From contig NZ_JAJSLX010000001.1 of NCBI RefSeq assembly GCF_021290925.1, positions 1,364,001-1,428,000 on the forward strand: a stretch of 64,000 nucleotides of DNA. The letters run 5' to 3'. Position numbers and translations under genes: made by a program. Below are positions 1 to 8,361 of this stretch, piece after piece. This DNA is from Sessilibacter corallicola. GTDB lineage: Bacteria > Pseudomonadota > Gammaproteobacteria > Pseudomonadales > Cellvibrionaceae. The notes below the pieces were generated by a model. It saw only the letters and a program-made list of their open reading frames with translations, did no database searches and was not told the origin of the DNA. Positions within the stretch are counted from its first letter, which is position 1; each line of letters begins with the position of its first letter.

Positions 1-491
1 ATAAATCGTAAATTAGGCAGCTGTGTTAAAGGGTCTAAATGAGCGAGCTGTCGAAGTTTGCGCTCAGTGACTTTATTGCGAGTCACATCGTGAAAAATCA
101 CCATTGCCGCCTCAACAGCACCGGCGTCATTTTTTATTGGGTAACAACTAAAATCAAAAAAACGATCATTCGCACAAAAATGATTGATAACGGCGTGATT
201 GGATTTAACAGTTTCGCCTAAAAAACAGCGGATAAGAGAAGGGTCTAAATACTCAACAAATTCATCTTCTTCGACAAAGTTCTTAATGCTAGAACCTTCG
301 ACTTGACCGACGGTGGCCTCAAGATAAGTTTTAAACAGCGTGTTTAAAGCCAAAAAATTATAATCTGGGTCAACGAGCGCAAAGTAGTCTCGATCATCGT
401 GATCGAACAAATCCAATAGCGTCTCAAATTTTTTCACCAATGGAGAAATAACTACGTCGCTACCAATTGTGCTATGCACGTCTTTCATCAT
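1..491 (-). CDS. PAS-GGDEF protein, N-terminal part (cut by left edge)
   Basis: Reading the minus strand from the ATG at 491 gives an open frame to base 1. It begins MMKDVHSTIG and continues with a PAS-like segment (DYFALVDPDYNFLALN, then FFDFSCYPI and AAMVIFHDVT), ending in LRQLAHLDPLTQLPNLRF. That last stretch is the classic entry into a GGDEF domain (DPLTxLPN), so the full protein should be a diguanylate cyclase or a degenerate GGDEF, possibly followed by EAL. The GGDEF signature itself lies outside the window, so activity cannot be judged. About 163 residues are visible. A second in-frame ATG at 488 is an equally good start. It is one of four genes in this window linked to c-di-GMP or GGDEF/EAL domains. 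Confidence 0.8.
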   Translation of the reverse strand, partial: MMKDVHSTIGSDVVISPLVKKFETLLDLFDHDDRDYFALVDPDYNFLALNTLFKTYLEATVGQVEGSSIKNFVEEDEFVEYLDPSLIRCFLGETVKSNHAVINHFCANDRFFDFSCYPIKNDAGAVEAAMVIFHDVTRNKVTERKLRQLAHLDPLTQLPNLRF

Positions 492-1213
492 TCCCCCAGA
501 CCGGATTAATTTTTCCTAGATATTTATTCGCTAAGTATAAAATAATCAATACCGAAACACTTTTAGTAGCTTCACCTTCTTTAAGCATTCGTATTCTTAT
601 ATATTATTCTTGTTATTTTTAAGCGAGACCCTTTCTAATAACTCTAGGAACCTAAGATTAAATATAATTGTTCATTTTAACGGTGAACGTAGTCTTAATC
701 CCAATAAATACACTGAATTAATTCGAATAATAAAATGTAAATTCTTACTTATCTCACTTAAACGCGGGTTTAGCTTAAGATAAAAACAAACACTTATTAG
801 ACCACCGCAATGTTACCATTTGGAATGGTAATTACTTATAAAATCATCTTTGATTTTATAAGCATAGTGTTAAAGTTAAGGAAATACTCCCGTCTTTATT
901 GCTAAATTTGGAATTTAATTCGAAAAAAAGAGATAAGAGTTATAAGAATTTAGAACAATTACTTTCGTTAAACTGTAACTGGTCCACAGCTGAATTTTAG
1001 ATTCTTAAACTCAAAAATAAAAATTACACTCAATTACAGGCTTTTAAGTATTGACTAATGCTTATTTAAAACAAGAAAAAAATCATTCATTCAAAAAAGA
1101 ATCGCCTTTTAGCTTGTAACAACTGTTCACGAACCTTAAGAAATATCGCACGTCTCGCAAAAATTCAAGATTCGAGAAAATATTTATAAACAGTAGGAAT
1201 TAATATTCTTGAA
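492..1213. other. AT-rich intergenic region without a recognisable gene
   Basis: About 720 bases, very AT-rich, between the start of the PAS-GGDEF gene and the 3' end of hisH. No frame with a credible protein was seen. It contains two adjacent perfect hairpins (813-862). The promoter of the leftward PAS-GGDEF gene should lie close to 500-600, but I could not place it. Confidence 0.6.
813..862. repeat. Two adjacent perfect inverted repeats
   Basis: The first is TTACCATT (813-820) paired with AATGGTAA (824-831) around a 3-nt loop. The second, 3 bases later, is CTTATAAAATCA (835-846) paired with TGATTTTATAAG (851-862) around TCTT. Neither is followed by a T-run on either strand, so a simple terminator is not indicated. 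They could fold as a small structured RNA or be binding sites. Function is unknown. Confidence 0.45.
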
Positions 1214-1858
1214 TTACTCGCCAGTCCACCGACAAAAATTTGCTAACAACTGTAGACCATCGCGGTGACTTTTTTCTGGGTGGAACTGTGTGGCAAAAAG
1301 ATTATCTTTCGCAATTGCGGAGGTAAATTCACTGCCATACTCAGAAACGCCTGAAGACAGATCGCTATTTTTTGGCTGGCAGTAATAACTGTGTACAAAA
1401 TAAAATTGCGCTTGATCGTTAATGCTTTCCCATAAGGGGTGAGCAACGGATTGACGAACGTTATTCCATCCCATGTGCGGTACTTTTAACTTTTCACCCT
1501 GAGCATCAACGAGGTCATCGCCAAAATATTTAACGACACCGTCGACTATTCCCATACAGTCGATCCCGCCATTTTCTTCGCTGTTAGAAAACAATAATTG
1601 CATGCCAACACAAATACCCAATACGGGTTTACCGCTGGCAATAGCACGCTTAACGATGGTATCGAATCCGAGACGTTGAATTTCAGACATGCAATCTCGA
1701 ACCGCGCCAACGCCTGGAAAAATCACTCGCGTTGCGCGCTCAATAAGTTCTGCGTCCGCTGTGATATGCACGTCAGCATCTGGCGCCACTTGAGTGATCG
1801 CACTGGCGACAGAATGTAAATTACCCATACCGTAATCACATATTGCAATGGTATTCAC
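1214..1858 (-). CDS. hisH: Imidazole glycerol phosphate synthase, glutaminase subunit HisH
   Basis: 214 aa, the normal HisH length. HisH hydrolyses glutamine and channels ammonia to HisF, which makes imidazole glycerol phosphate and AICAR in histidine biosynthesis. The class I amidotransferase triad is visible: the nucleophile Cys in KPVLGICVGMQLLF near residue 83 and the His/Glu pair in ATQFHPEKS near residue 195. The oxyanion region PGVGAVRDCM is also present. It follows hisB in the same direction with an 80-base gap, so the two are probably cotranscribed. Unlike the common hisBHAF arrangement, no hisA or hisF follows; the next gene downstream is an unrelated PAS-GGDEF protein after 720 AT-rich bases. 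Confidence 0.96.
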   Translation of the reverse strand: MNTIAICDYGMGNLHSVASAITQVAPDADVHITADAELIERATRVIFPGVGAVRDCMSEIQRLGFDTIVKRAIASGKPVLGICVGMQLLFSNSEENGGIDCMGIVDGVVKYFGDDLVDAQGEKLKVPHMGWNNVRQSVAHPLWESINDQAQFYFVHSYYCQPKNSDLSSGVSEYGSEFTSAIAKDNLFATQFHPEKSHRDGLQLLANFCRWTGE

Positions 1859-1938
1859 AGCGAGTTTCCTATGGTTGTTAAGCTAATGGTTGTTAAACAA
1901 ACGGTTATTCAACCAACTAAAAATTAGGGAAGTTAGAG

Positions 1939-2532
1939 CTAAAGCGCCCCTTTGGTCGAAGGCATACGGTCGCCAAGACGCGGATCTGGTTCCAACGCCA
2001 TTCGCAACGCCCGCGCAAACGCTTTAAATACCGTTTCAATTTGATGGTGAGCGTTATCGCCACGCAAGCAATCAATATGCATGGTCACTTGAGCATGATT
2101 AACAAAACCGTGGAAGAATTCAGAGAAAAGCTCAGTATCAAAGGTACCGACGCGTTTTTGAGTAAACGGAATGTTTAAAATCAAACCCGGTCTGCCGGAG
2201 AAATCAATCACAACCCGAGACAGCGCTTCGTCGAGCGGAACATAGGCATGGCCGTAGCGGCGAATACCTTTCTTTGAACCCACTGCTTTCGCCATAGCTT
2301 GACCAATGGTGATACCAATATCTTCAACCGTATGGTGATCGTCAATGTGAGTATCGCCTTTGCAATACACATCCAGATCAATCAATCCATGCCGAGCAAT
2401 TTGATCCATCATATGCTCCAAAAAAGGAACGCCTGTATCAAATTGACTTTTACCGGTACCGTCCAAATCTAAAGAAACACGAATTTGCGTTTCCAGTGTA
2501 TCTCGGCTGACCGTGGCTGTTCGCGCAGTCAT
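1939..2532 (-). CDS. hisB: Imidazoleglycerol-phosphate dehydratase HisB
   Basis: 197 aa, the size of a monofunctional HisB; there is no N-terminal histidinol-phosphatase domain as in the enterobacterial fusion. The enzyme dehydrates imidazole glycerol phosphate to imidazole acetol phosphate. Metal-ligand motifs typical of the family are visible: [16 protein letters not shown] near residue 35, [11 protein letters not shown] near 64 and [18 protein letters not shown] near 160. It is the first gene of a leftward hisB-hisH pair. The 260 bases separating it from the next upstream gene should hold the promoter. Confidence 0.97.
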   Translation of the reverse strand: MTARTATVSRDTLETQIRVSLDLDGTGKSQFDTGVPFLEHMMDQIARHGLIDLDVYCKGDTHIDDHHTVEDIGITIGQAMAKAVGSKKGIRRYGHAYVPLDEALSRVVIDFSGRPGLILNIPFTQKRVGTFDTELFSEFFHGFVNHAQVTMHIDCLRGDNAHHQIETVFKAFARALRMALEPDPRLGDRMPSTKGAL

Positions 2533-2794
2533 AGAAGACTCTCCGCACTCAAAAAAAGATCGCGGATTATAAAGCGGCTAGCGCTTTGGCGCTAGCATTG
2601 GCAGGAACTTAACAATTTAAGGGTTAACGCGAACGCGGTTTTTCACACACGATAGGCAAAAAGCCTACTCGTATTGGCAATATTAAATTTCTGACTCAAG
2701 CGTTTAATACAACCGAATTAGCCACAAAGAAATTGGCTGGATGAGCGTGAATACGAGCGATAGCAGGCCCTAGAGCCTGCCGTTCATTAAGCAT

Positions 2795-3781
2795 TTAACT
2801 TGAACGAAGATGACTGCGACCATGATCCAGCAAGAGATTTGAGTCGGGACCCACAGGAATAACACCCGACGGATTAATGGTTTTATGACTGTAATAGTAG
2901 TGGCGCTTGGTTTGTTCAAAATCGACTGTCTCTGCAATACCCGGAAATTGATACAACTCACGCAGATAACCCGATAAATTGTTGTAGTCGGCAATACGCT
3001 GTTTATTGCACTTAAAATGCCCCACATAAACGTCGTCAAAGCGGACCAAGGTGGTAAACAAACGCCAGTCTGCCTCGGTAATTTGCTCGCCCGTCAGGTA
3101 GCGACTTTTCTCTAAACGCTGATCCAATTCATCAAGCGTCTTAAATAAAGAATGAAATGCTTCTTCATAGGCCGACTGAGTTGTCGCAAAACCGGCTCGA
3201 TAAACACCGTTATTGACCGTTTCATAAATGACCGCATTCAACTCATCGATTTCTGAACGCAGAGACTCGGGATAATAGTCCGTTGTATCTCCCGTTAATT
3301 CATTGAAGGCGGAGTTGAAAATTCGAATGATGTCTGCGGACTCATTATTAACAATGGTCTGATTGCGCTTATCCCACAGTACCGGAACGGTAACCCTACC
3401 CGTGAAATTAGGATCAGCGCGAGTGTAGATCTCGTGCAAAAAATCACTGTTATACAAGTCATCGCCACGAGAAGGCCCCAGACGATCAAATGTCCAGCCA
3501 TCGCCGAGCATGTCAGGGTGCACAACCGAAACGCTGATCAAATCAGCCAGGCCTTTCAACGCCCGAAAAATCAGCGCCCGATTAGCCCAAGGGCAAGCCA
3601 TTGCAACGTAGAGATGATAACGACCGGCTTCGGCTTTAAAGCCACCGTCTCCGGTTGGGCCAGGAGTACCGTCGGCTGTTATCCAGTTGCGAAAGCTCGC
3701 TCGTTCGCGAACAAACGCGCCGCCACTTTTTGTCGTGTCATACCATTTATCTTGCCATTGCCCATCGACCAAAAGACCCAT
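2795..3781 (-). CDS. yqjG: Glutathionyl-hydroquinone reductase (Xi-class GST, YqjG/PcpF type)
   Basis: 328 aa, matching the family's usual 310-350. These cytoplasmic enzymes reduce glutathionyl-hydroquinones to hydroquinones using GSH. The catalytic Cys is in the family motif YVAMACPWANRALIFR near residue 65. The N-terminal segment (WQDKWYDTTKSGGAFVRERASFRNWI) and the C-terminal helical GST domain (YLTGEQITEADWRLFTTLVRFDDVYVGHFKCN) are both typical. It is a single gene, transcribed leftward and divergent from the zinc-uptake unit. The ATG at 3781 gives the standard N-terminus. The gene symbol is by family resemblance only. Confidence 0.92.
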   Translation of the reverse strand: MGLLVDGQWQDKWYDTTKSGGAFVRERASFRNWITADGTPGPTGDGGFKAEAGRYHLYVAMACPWANRALIFRALKGLADLISVSVVHPDMLGDGWTFDRLGPSRGDDLYNSDFLHEIYTRADPNFTGRVTVPVLWDKRNQTIVNNESADIIRIFNSAFNELTGDTTDYYPESLRSEIDELNAVIYETVNNGVYRAGFATTQSAYEEAFHSLFKTLDELDQRLEKSRYLTGEQITEADWRLFTTLVRFDDVYVGHFKCNKQRIADYNNLSGYLRELYQFPGIAETVDFEQTKRHYYYSHKTINPSGVIPVGPDSNLLLDHGRSHLRSS

Positions 3782-4252
3782 AAATGCTCCGCTTACCTGT
3801 ATTTCAGTTGCGGCAATCCTAGTCAGATATAACTGCCGACAACAGCAAGCAGTTTTAAGGGTGATATTCGATAAATTTGACCAACCTAAAAGTCGCGAGA
3901 AACACTAATTCATTTAAATCATTGTTAAATATGATTTAAATCTGCCAAACAAAAAACTTAATCTTTTCTCAGTGATCAATAAAAATTCACCAAATTCAAA
4001 TATTATGAATAACTTTATGAATTCACACGTTTTGATCGCACAGAGATGACAACAAGCTGAGGAGGGATTTCAGAGCAGAGAACAACACAACCATGTGTCG
4101 ATAGAACAAATTGGACGAAACAATTACATTAACCTTCAATAATGTTACTATATAACATTATATAAATAGAAATGAGAATTAAGTATTTGTAATTTTCATT
4201 CGTCTTTCAAGCTCACGCTAATCAATATCATCAGCACTGCACACATTTATCA
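3782..4252. other. Divergent intergenic region with Zur-like operator
   Basis: About 470 bases between the leftward hydroquinone reductase and the rightward zinc unit. Apart from the palindrome at 4139-4161 I see no gene and no other clear element. A TTGGAC hexamer at 4111-4116 could be a -35, but this is weak. Confidence 0.5.
4139..4161 (+). promoter_or_regulatory. Zur-type zinc operator upstream of the ZnuD-like receptor
   Basis: A perfect 9-bp inverted repeat, ATAATGTTA (4139-4147) and TAACATTAT (4153-4161), with a 5-bp centre CTATA. The core AATGTTA-N5-TAACATT agrees closely with the known gammaproteobacterial Zur box (AATGTTATANTATAACATT). It lies about 92 bases before the small Cys/His protein and 480 before the TonB receptor. 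The genes downstream are of zinc-uptake type, so zinc-dependent repression by Zur is the natural reading. Zur itself is not encoded in the window. Confidence 0.82.
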
Positions 4253-4564
4253 ATGACAGCTCAACGCCCAGCCGGAATTACCAAGCCAGCCGTTCGTGCA
4301 ATCTGCCTGATATTATTGTTTTTACTCTCAAAGTTAGTGTGTGCTCACCACCTTGTCAGCCATACTGATGTAGACGCCGCAGAAGAACACACATGCGAAT
4401 TGTGTGTCTATGCCTCCTGTGCCGCAGCGCTTCCTGCACCACCGCCTGAATTCATGCCGCCTACGGCACTGAGCGACTCACCTTTATTTTCAAATCACTG
4501 CACCAACAAAAATTCATCCGAATTTGCGGCAATACGTGCACCCCCTGCGAATTTCTCCTCTTAA
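4253..4564 (+). CDS. Small secreted or membrane protein with Cys/His motif, upstream of zinc receptor
   Basis: 103 aa, no firm family assignment. A hydrophobic segment at about residues 16-30 (AICLILLFLLSKLVCA) looks like a signal peptide or anchor. It is followed by HHLVSHTD, then HTCELCVYASCAAALP, giving a CxxC motif with neighbouring His residues and a third Cys. That composition would suit metal binding. The layout resembles short DUF2946-like proteins found beside metal-receptor genes, but I cannot confirm the match. It is the first gene after the Zur-like operator and lies 77 bases before the TonB receptor, so co-regulation by zinc is likely. Confidence 0.7.
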   Translation: MTAQRPAGITKPAVRAICLILLFLLSKLVCAHHLVSHTDVDAAEEHTCELCVYASCAAALPAPPPEFMPPTALSDSPLFSNHCTNKNSSEFAAIRAPPANFSS

Positions 4565-4641
4565 AACCATCATCACAATCAACAACTCACCACCGTGCGT
4601 AAACCGTGGTGTTCTATTAAATGAATTCGAGTAAATAAGTC

Positions 4642-6771
4642 ATGAATCACAACCAAGGCTTGAGCCGCTCTGTGCTCGGCAAACAATTGCGTAAAAACTT
4701 GTTATCAAAAAGCATTCGCACCGCTACTGCGGTTTTAGTCTCAGGTTTATCCGCAGCGGCAATCGCGACCGAAGGCCACGGCGTTCACAAAGACATTGAA
4801 GAAGTTATCGTTTCTGGCGCGCTCGACAAAAGCCGTCAAGATACTGCACTGCCAGTGAGCATCATCAGCGGCGACGCATTGAGAGCGGCCACTAAAAATT
4901 CATTGGGTGAAACCTTAAGTTCTCTTCCAGGCGTTCAATCCGGCACCTTTGGCACCAACGTTGGCCAACCGATTATTCGTGGCCAATCTGGCAACCGTGT
5001 GCGCGTTCTTCAAAATAACATCGCCGTTCTTGATGCCGCCGCAGCAAGCCCGGATCACGCCAACGGCATTTCGCCTTTTGCCGCTGAAAAAATCGAAGTA
5101 CTTCGCGGACCAGCAACGCTTTTATACGGAAACGGCGCCATTGGTGGTGTGGTTAACGTTCTCGATAACCGCATTCCTAAAGCCGTTCCAGAAGAAACTG
5201 AAATCCAATTCTTACAAAAGCACAGCACATACAACGACCAAGACACCAGCTCATTGGCTATCGACGGTGGCGTTGAGCAATTTGCTTTCCACGTAGACGG
5301 CACTTACTACGAGTCTAACGATTACGAAATTCCAGAATCGACATTTCTACCGCCATTCCAAGATGAAGCGCGTCGCGGCACCTTAGGCAACTCAGACTCA
5401 GACAGCACCAATCTAACCGCTGGTGGCTCTTACGTTTTTGATACCGGCTACTTTGGTTTCTCTGTTAGCGATTTGGAACAAGAATACGGCTTGCCTGCGG
5501 CACCTCCAGGGGTCAGCGATGAAGAAGGCGTCGACATTCGAATCGACCTAGAGCAAACCCGCTATGAATTCGAACTTGGCTTAGAATTCGAAGGCTGGGT
5601 TGAGTCTTTCACCGCGCACATTGGTTTCACTGACTACGAACACCAAGAAATCGAAATCGAGCCTGAAGAAGAGGAAGAAGGCGAAGAGGGTGAGGAAGAG
5701 GAAGAAGAGGGTCCAGGTACCGTTTTCTCCAACGAAGGTTTTGACTCTCGCTTCACCATCAACCACGCACCGGTTGCTGGTTGGGACGGTATCATCGGCC
5801 TACAGGTTCAGGATCGTGAATTTGGCGCAGAAGGTGCCGAAGGCTTTATCGGTGAAACCGATATTTCCTCGTTCAGTATTTTCGCCCTAGAAACACTAGA
5901 GCGTGGCGATTACATCTATGAAGTTGGCGCACGAGTAGAAAGCAGCGATACCGAGCTATCGAGCAGCTGTGACCAATCCGAAACTACCTTCAGCGCGTCG
6001 GGCTCTGTACTTCGTAAGCTGACTGAATCAACCAACATTTGGTTCTCCACCAGCCTTTCTGAACGTGCCGCAACTGAAATCGAATTGTTCTCCAACGTTG
6101 ACGGCAGCACCTGTACAAACCCAGCAGAAGACGAGTTGGTTGAACACGCCGCGACTCGCCGAATTGAAGTGGGCAACCCAGATCTTGATACCGAAACCAG
6201 CACCAACATTGAATTGGGCATCTTAAAACATTCCGGTAGCTGGACGGGTGAATTCAACCTTTACTACAACGACATCAGCGATTACATCTTTGCTGATTTC
6301 ACCGACGACCCAGAAATTGTTGTTTACGAACAGCAAGACGCTGAGTTTATTGGGGTTGAGGCATCACTTACCCACCACATCATCGATGCTGAAAACCACC
6401 ACTTGGATATCATTTTATTCGGTGACTACGTTGAAGCCGAACTTGACGACAACAACGATGTACCGCGTTTAGCGCCTGCACGCATTGGTGCGGAATTAAG
6501 TTGGGTAAGCACTCAGTGGAACGCATCTTTGCGTTTGGTTGATGTTGCCGATCAAACTCGTACCGGCGAAAACGAAACTGAAACCGACGGTTACACGTTG
6601 CTTGAAACCTACGTTGAATACAAAATCCCAACTGGCGCTGGCAATTGGGCTGTATTCGCCAAGGGCAACAACCTCTTAGACGAAGACATTCGTGACCATA
6701 CCTCGTTCACGAAAGACTCCGCTCCAGCCCCAGGTATTGGTTTTGATTTAGGCGTTCGCGTGAACTTCTAA
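4642..6771 (+). CDS. znuD: TonB-dependent receptor, ZnuD-like (zinc uptake)
   Basis: 709 aa outer-membrane receptor. A long signal peptide (LLSKSIRTATAVLVSGLSAAAIA, residues 20-42) precedes a His-containing N-terminus (TEGHGVHKDIEEVIVSGA, with a TonB-box-like EEVIVSG). The plug follows at residues 60-180 (SLGETLSSLPGVQSGTFGTNVGQPIIRGQSGNRVRVL in essence, then EKIEVLRGPATLLYGNGAIGGVVNVL). A 22-residue loop at about 336-357 is almost pure Glu/Gly. The barrel ends in the terminal Phe of GVRVNF. The plug matches the ZnuD group, which imports zinc in Neisseria and Acinetobacter. The Zur-like operator upstream supports this; a haem, nickel or other metal substrate is not excluded. A terminator follows at 6796. 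Confidence 0.85.
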   Translation: MNHNQGLSRSVLGKQLRKNLLSKSIRTATAVLVSGLSAAAIATEGHGVHKDIEEVIVSGALDKSRQDTALPVSIISGDALRAATKNSLGETLSSLPGVQSGTFGTNVGQPIIRGQSGNRVRVLQNNIAVLDAAAASPDHANGISPFAAEKIEVLRGPATLLYGNGAIGGVVNVLDNRIPKAVPEETEIQFLQKHSTYNDQDTSSLAIDGGVEQFAFHVDGTYYESNDYEIPESTFLPPFQDEARRGTLGNSDSDSTNLTAGGSYVFDTGYFGFSVSDLEQEYGLPAAPPGVSDEEGVDIRIDLEQTRYEFELGLEFEGWVESFTAHIGFTDYEHQEIEIEPEEEEEGEEGEEEEEEGPGTVFSNEGFDSRFTINHAPVAGWDGIIGLQVQDREFGAEGAEGFIGETDISSFSIFALETLERGDYIYEVGARVESSDTELSSSCDQSETTFSASGSVLRKLTESTNIWFSTSLSERAATEIELFSNVDGSTCTNPAEDELVEHAATRRIEVGNPDLDTETSTNIELGILKHSGSWTGEFNLYYNDISDYIFADFTDDPEIVVYEQQDAEFIGVEASLTHHIIDAENHHLDIILFGDYVEAELDDNNDVPRLAPARIGAELSWVSTQWNASLRLVDVADQTRTGENETETDGYTLLETYVEYKIPTGAGNWAVFAKGNNLLDEDIRDHTSFTKDSAPAPGIGFDLGVRVNF

Positions 6772-6795
6772 TTCCTTGCCACTTATACCGGTCTC

Positions 6796-6826
6796 AAAAA
6801 CTCCTCGCACTGCGGGGAGTTTTTAT
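6796..6826 (+). terminator. Rho-independent terminator after the TonB receptor
   Basis: ACTCCTC pairs with GGGGAGT around the loop GCACTGC, preceded by AAAAA and followed by TTTTATTTT, 25 bases after the receptor stop codon. Confidence 0.85.
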
Positions 6827-7002
6827 TTTCGCCATTAAAAATCGTCAACATTTGGCGAGACGTCTCCTTGCCATTACAATGCGCCAACATTAAAACCCAG
6901 TCTATCTGTTGCTTAAAAGATAAGCGCTCTACGTGTTCGGCGGCTCTTTCCAAAGCGAGATACAACCCAAGCGTGACAACGCCCTAAAAAAATAACATCG
7001 CA

Positions 7003-7053
7003 TTGGCACTATAAATCTGTTGGCACTATAAATCTGTTGGCACTATGAATCTG
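7003..7053 (+). repeat. Three tandem 17-bp units spanning a start codon
   Basis: The unit TTGGCACTATAAATCTG occurs at 7003-7019 and 7020-7036. At 7037-7053 it recurs with one change (ATAAAT to ATGAAT). That substitution supplies the ATG at 7045 used by the glycosyltransferase. The copies are otherwise identical, indicating recent tandem duplication. No Shine-Dalgarno precedes the ATG. Confidence 0.9.
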
Positions 7054-8361
7054 CACGAACCCATTCCCGAATCATTCAGCGCATCATCGGTAATTACGCC
7101 AAGACGCATTGCGCTGCTAGGTTATCGCAGTGACCCTCACGTCGGCGGCCAAGGAATTTATTTAAAATATTTAAGCCGTGCACTCGCCAAGCTCGGCCAC
7201 ACCGTAGATGTCCTCAGCGGACCACCATATCCTGAGCTTGACGACAATATTCGCCTTATCAAAATTCCAAGCCTGGATTTGTACGCCAGTGCTGACCCTA
7301 TGCGTGAACTTCGCTGGAAACATTTTTTAAGTGTGAGCGATTTGTACGAGTACGGTTCGAAAATGACCGGCGGTTTTGGAGAGCCTTATGTTTTCAGTCG
7401 TCGAGCGGCAAAATACTTATTAAAGCACCGGTCAAATTATGACATTGTTCATGACAACCAATGCTTAGGACACGGCCTAATTACCTTGCAAAAAGCGGGT
7501 ATTCCAGTCATTGCCACTATTCATCATCCAATTACGCGCGACCGAAACCTTGCCGTTGACGCCCAAGATCATTGGTTTATGAAACTCGCTACCAAGCGTT
7601 GGTATCGTTTTTTAAGCATGCAAATCAAGGTCAGCCAAAAATTGCATCACGTGGCGACTGTATCGAAACAATCGCAGCACGATATTTTTAATGAATTTAA
7701 TCGTCCCCAAGAAAATACACACATTGTCGCCAACGGCATTGATATCGACACATTTAAAAAGTTATCGGAAGAAAAAGTTCCTGGTAGAATTATTTCTACC
7801 GCCTCGTCCGATCAGCCATTAAAAGGGCAAAAATATTTATTGTTGGCGCTTGCGGCAATTATCAAAAAAATACCTGCCGCACATTTGGTGTTAATTGGTG
7901 AATTCAAACCCGGCAGCGAATGTGCTCAAATTATTGATCAACACCAACTTAAAAAGTACATTACATTTCGCTCGAATATTTCCACGCAAGAATTGGTCAA
8001 GCTGTACAACTCAAGCTGCGTTGCCGTCACACCATCACTGTACGAAGGTTTTGGTTTACCTGCAGCAGAGGCCATGGCGTGTGCCACTGCGGTTATCACC
8101 ACCAACGCCGGCGCCTTGCCAGAAATCGTGGGTAATGCCGGAAAAATAGTGGCCGCGGGCGATGAGCACCAACTCAGTCTTGCCATCGAAGAATTATTAA
8201 CAAACACTGCAAAACGCCACTATTTAGAAGTCGCCGGCCGAAAACGCATTGAACAGCATTTTAGCTGGCACAATTGCGCACTCGAATTTTCCAAACTCTA
8301 CGAAACCATGCTTGAGCATTATTCTGAAAAATCATGCACACCGTCGAATATTCATATTTAA
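7045..8361 (+). CDS. Glycosyltransferase family 4
   Basis: 438 aa GT-B fold enzyme. The N-terminal Rossmann entry RIALLGYRSDPHVGGQGIYL (residues 22-41) carries the GGQG acceptor-side loop of GT4 retaining enzymes. The C-terminal nucleotide-sugar half has ANGIDIDTFKKL near 230, a VLIGEF strand, then SLYEGFGLPAAEAMACATAVITTNAGALPEIVG near 330-362, with the ExxxxxxxE donor motif. No signal peptide or membrane span is seen. The start ATG is the only one in frame (a TAA lies at 7012) and sits in the third unit of a 17-bp repeat. Its 3' end overlaps the methyltransferase by 28 bases, so the two are translationally coupled. The acceptor is unknown. Confidence 0.9.
   Translation: MNLHEPIPESFSASSVITPRRIALLGYRSDPHVGGQGIYLKYLSRALAKLGHTVDVLSGPPYPELDDNIRLIKIPSLDLYASADPMRELRWKHFLSVSDLYEYGSKMTGGFGEPYVFSRRAAKYLLKHRSNYDIVHDNQCLGHGLITLQKAGIPVIATIHHPITRDRNLAVDAQDHWFMKLATKRWYRFLSMQIKVSQKLHHVATVSKQSQHDIFNEFNRPQENTHIVANGIDIDTFKKLSEEKVPGRIISTASSDQPLKGQKYLLLALAAIIKKIPAAHLVLIGEFKPGSECAQIIDQHQLKKYITFRSNISTQELVKLYNSSCVAVTPSLYEGFGLPAAEAMACATAVITTNAGALPEIVGNAGKIVAAGDEHQLSLAIEELLTNTAKRHYLEVAGRKRIEQHFSWHNCALEFSKLYETMLEHYSEKSCTPSNIHI

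Noticed and set aside
3434-3832. 132-codon plus-strand frame
   Set aside because: Antisense to the hydroquinone reductase, whose motifs are unmistakable.
6783-6965. 60-codon minus-strand frame
   Set aside because: Overlaps the terminator after the TonB receptor and has no ribosome site or recognisable domain.
7003-7053. TGGCAC in the 17-bp repeats as sigma-54 -24 elements
   Set aside because: No TTGC at the right spacing in any unit.
7003-7053. CRISPR-like array
   Set aside because: Units abut without spacers and number only three.
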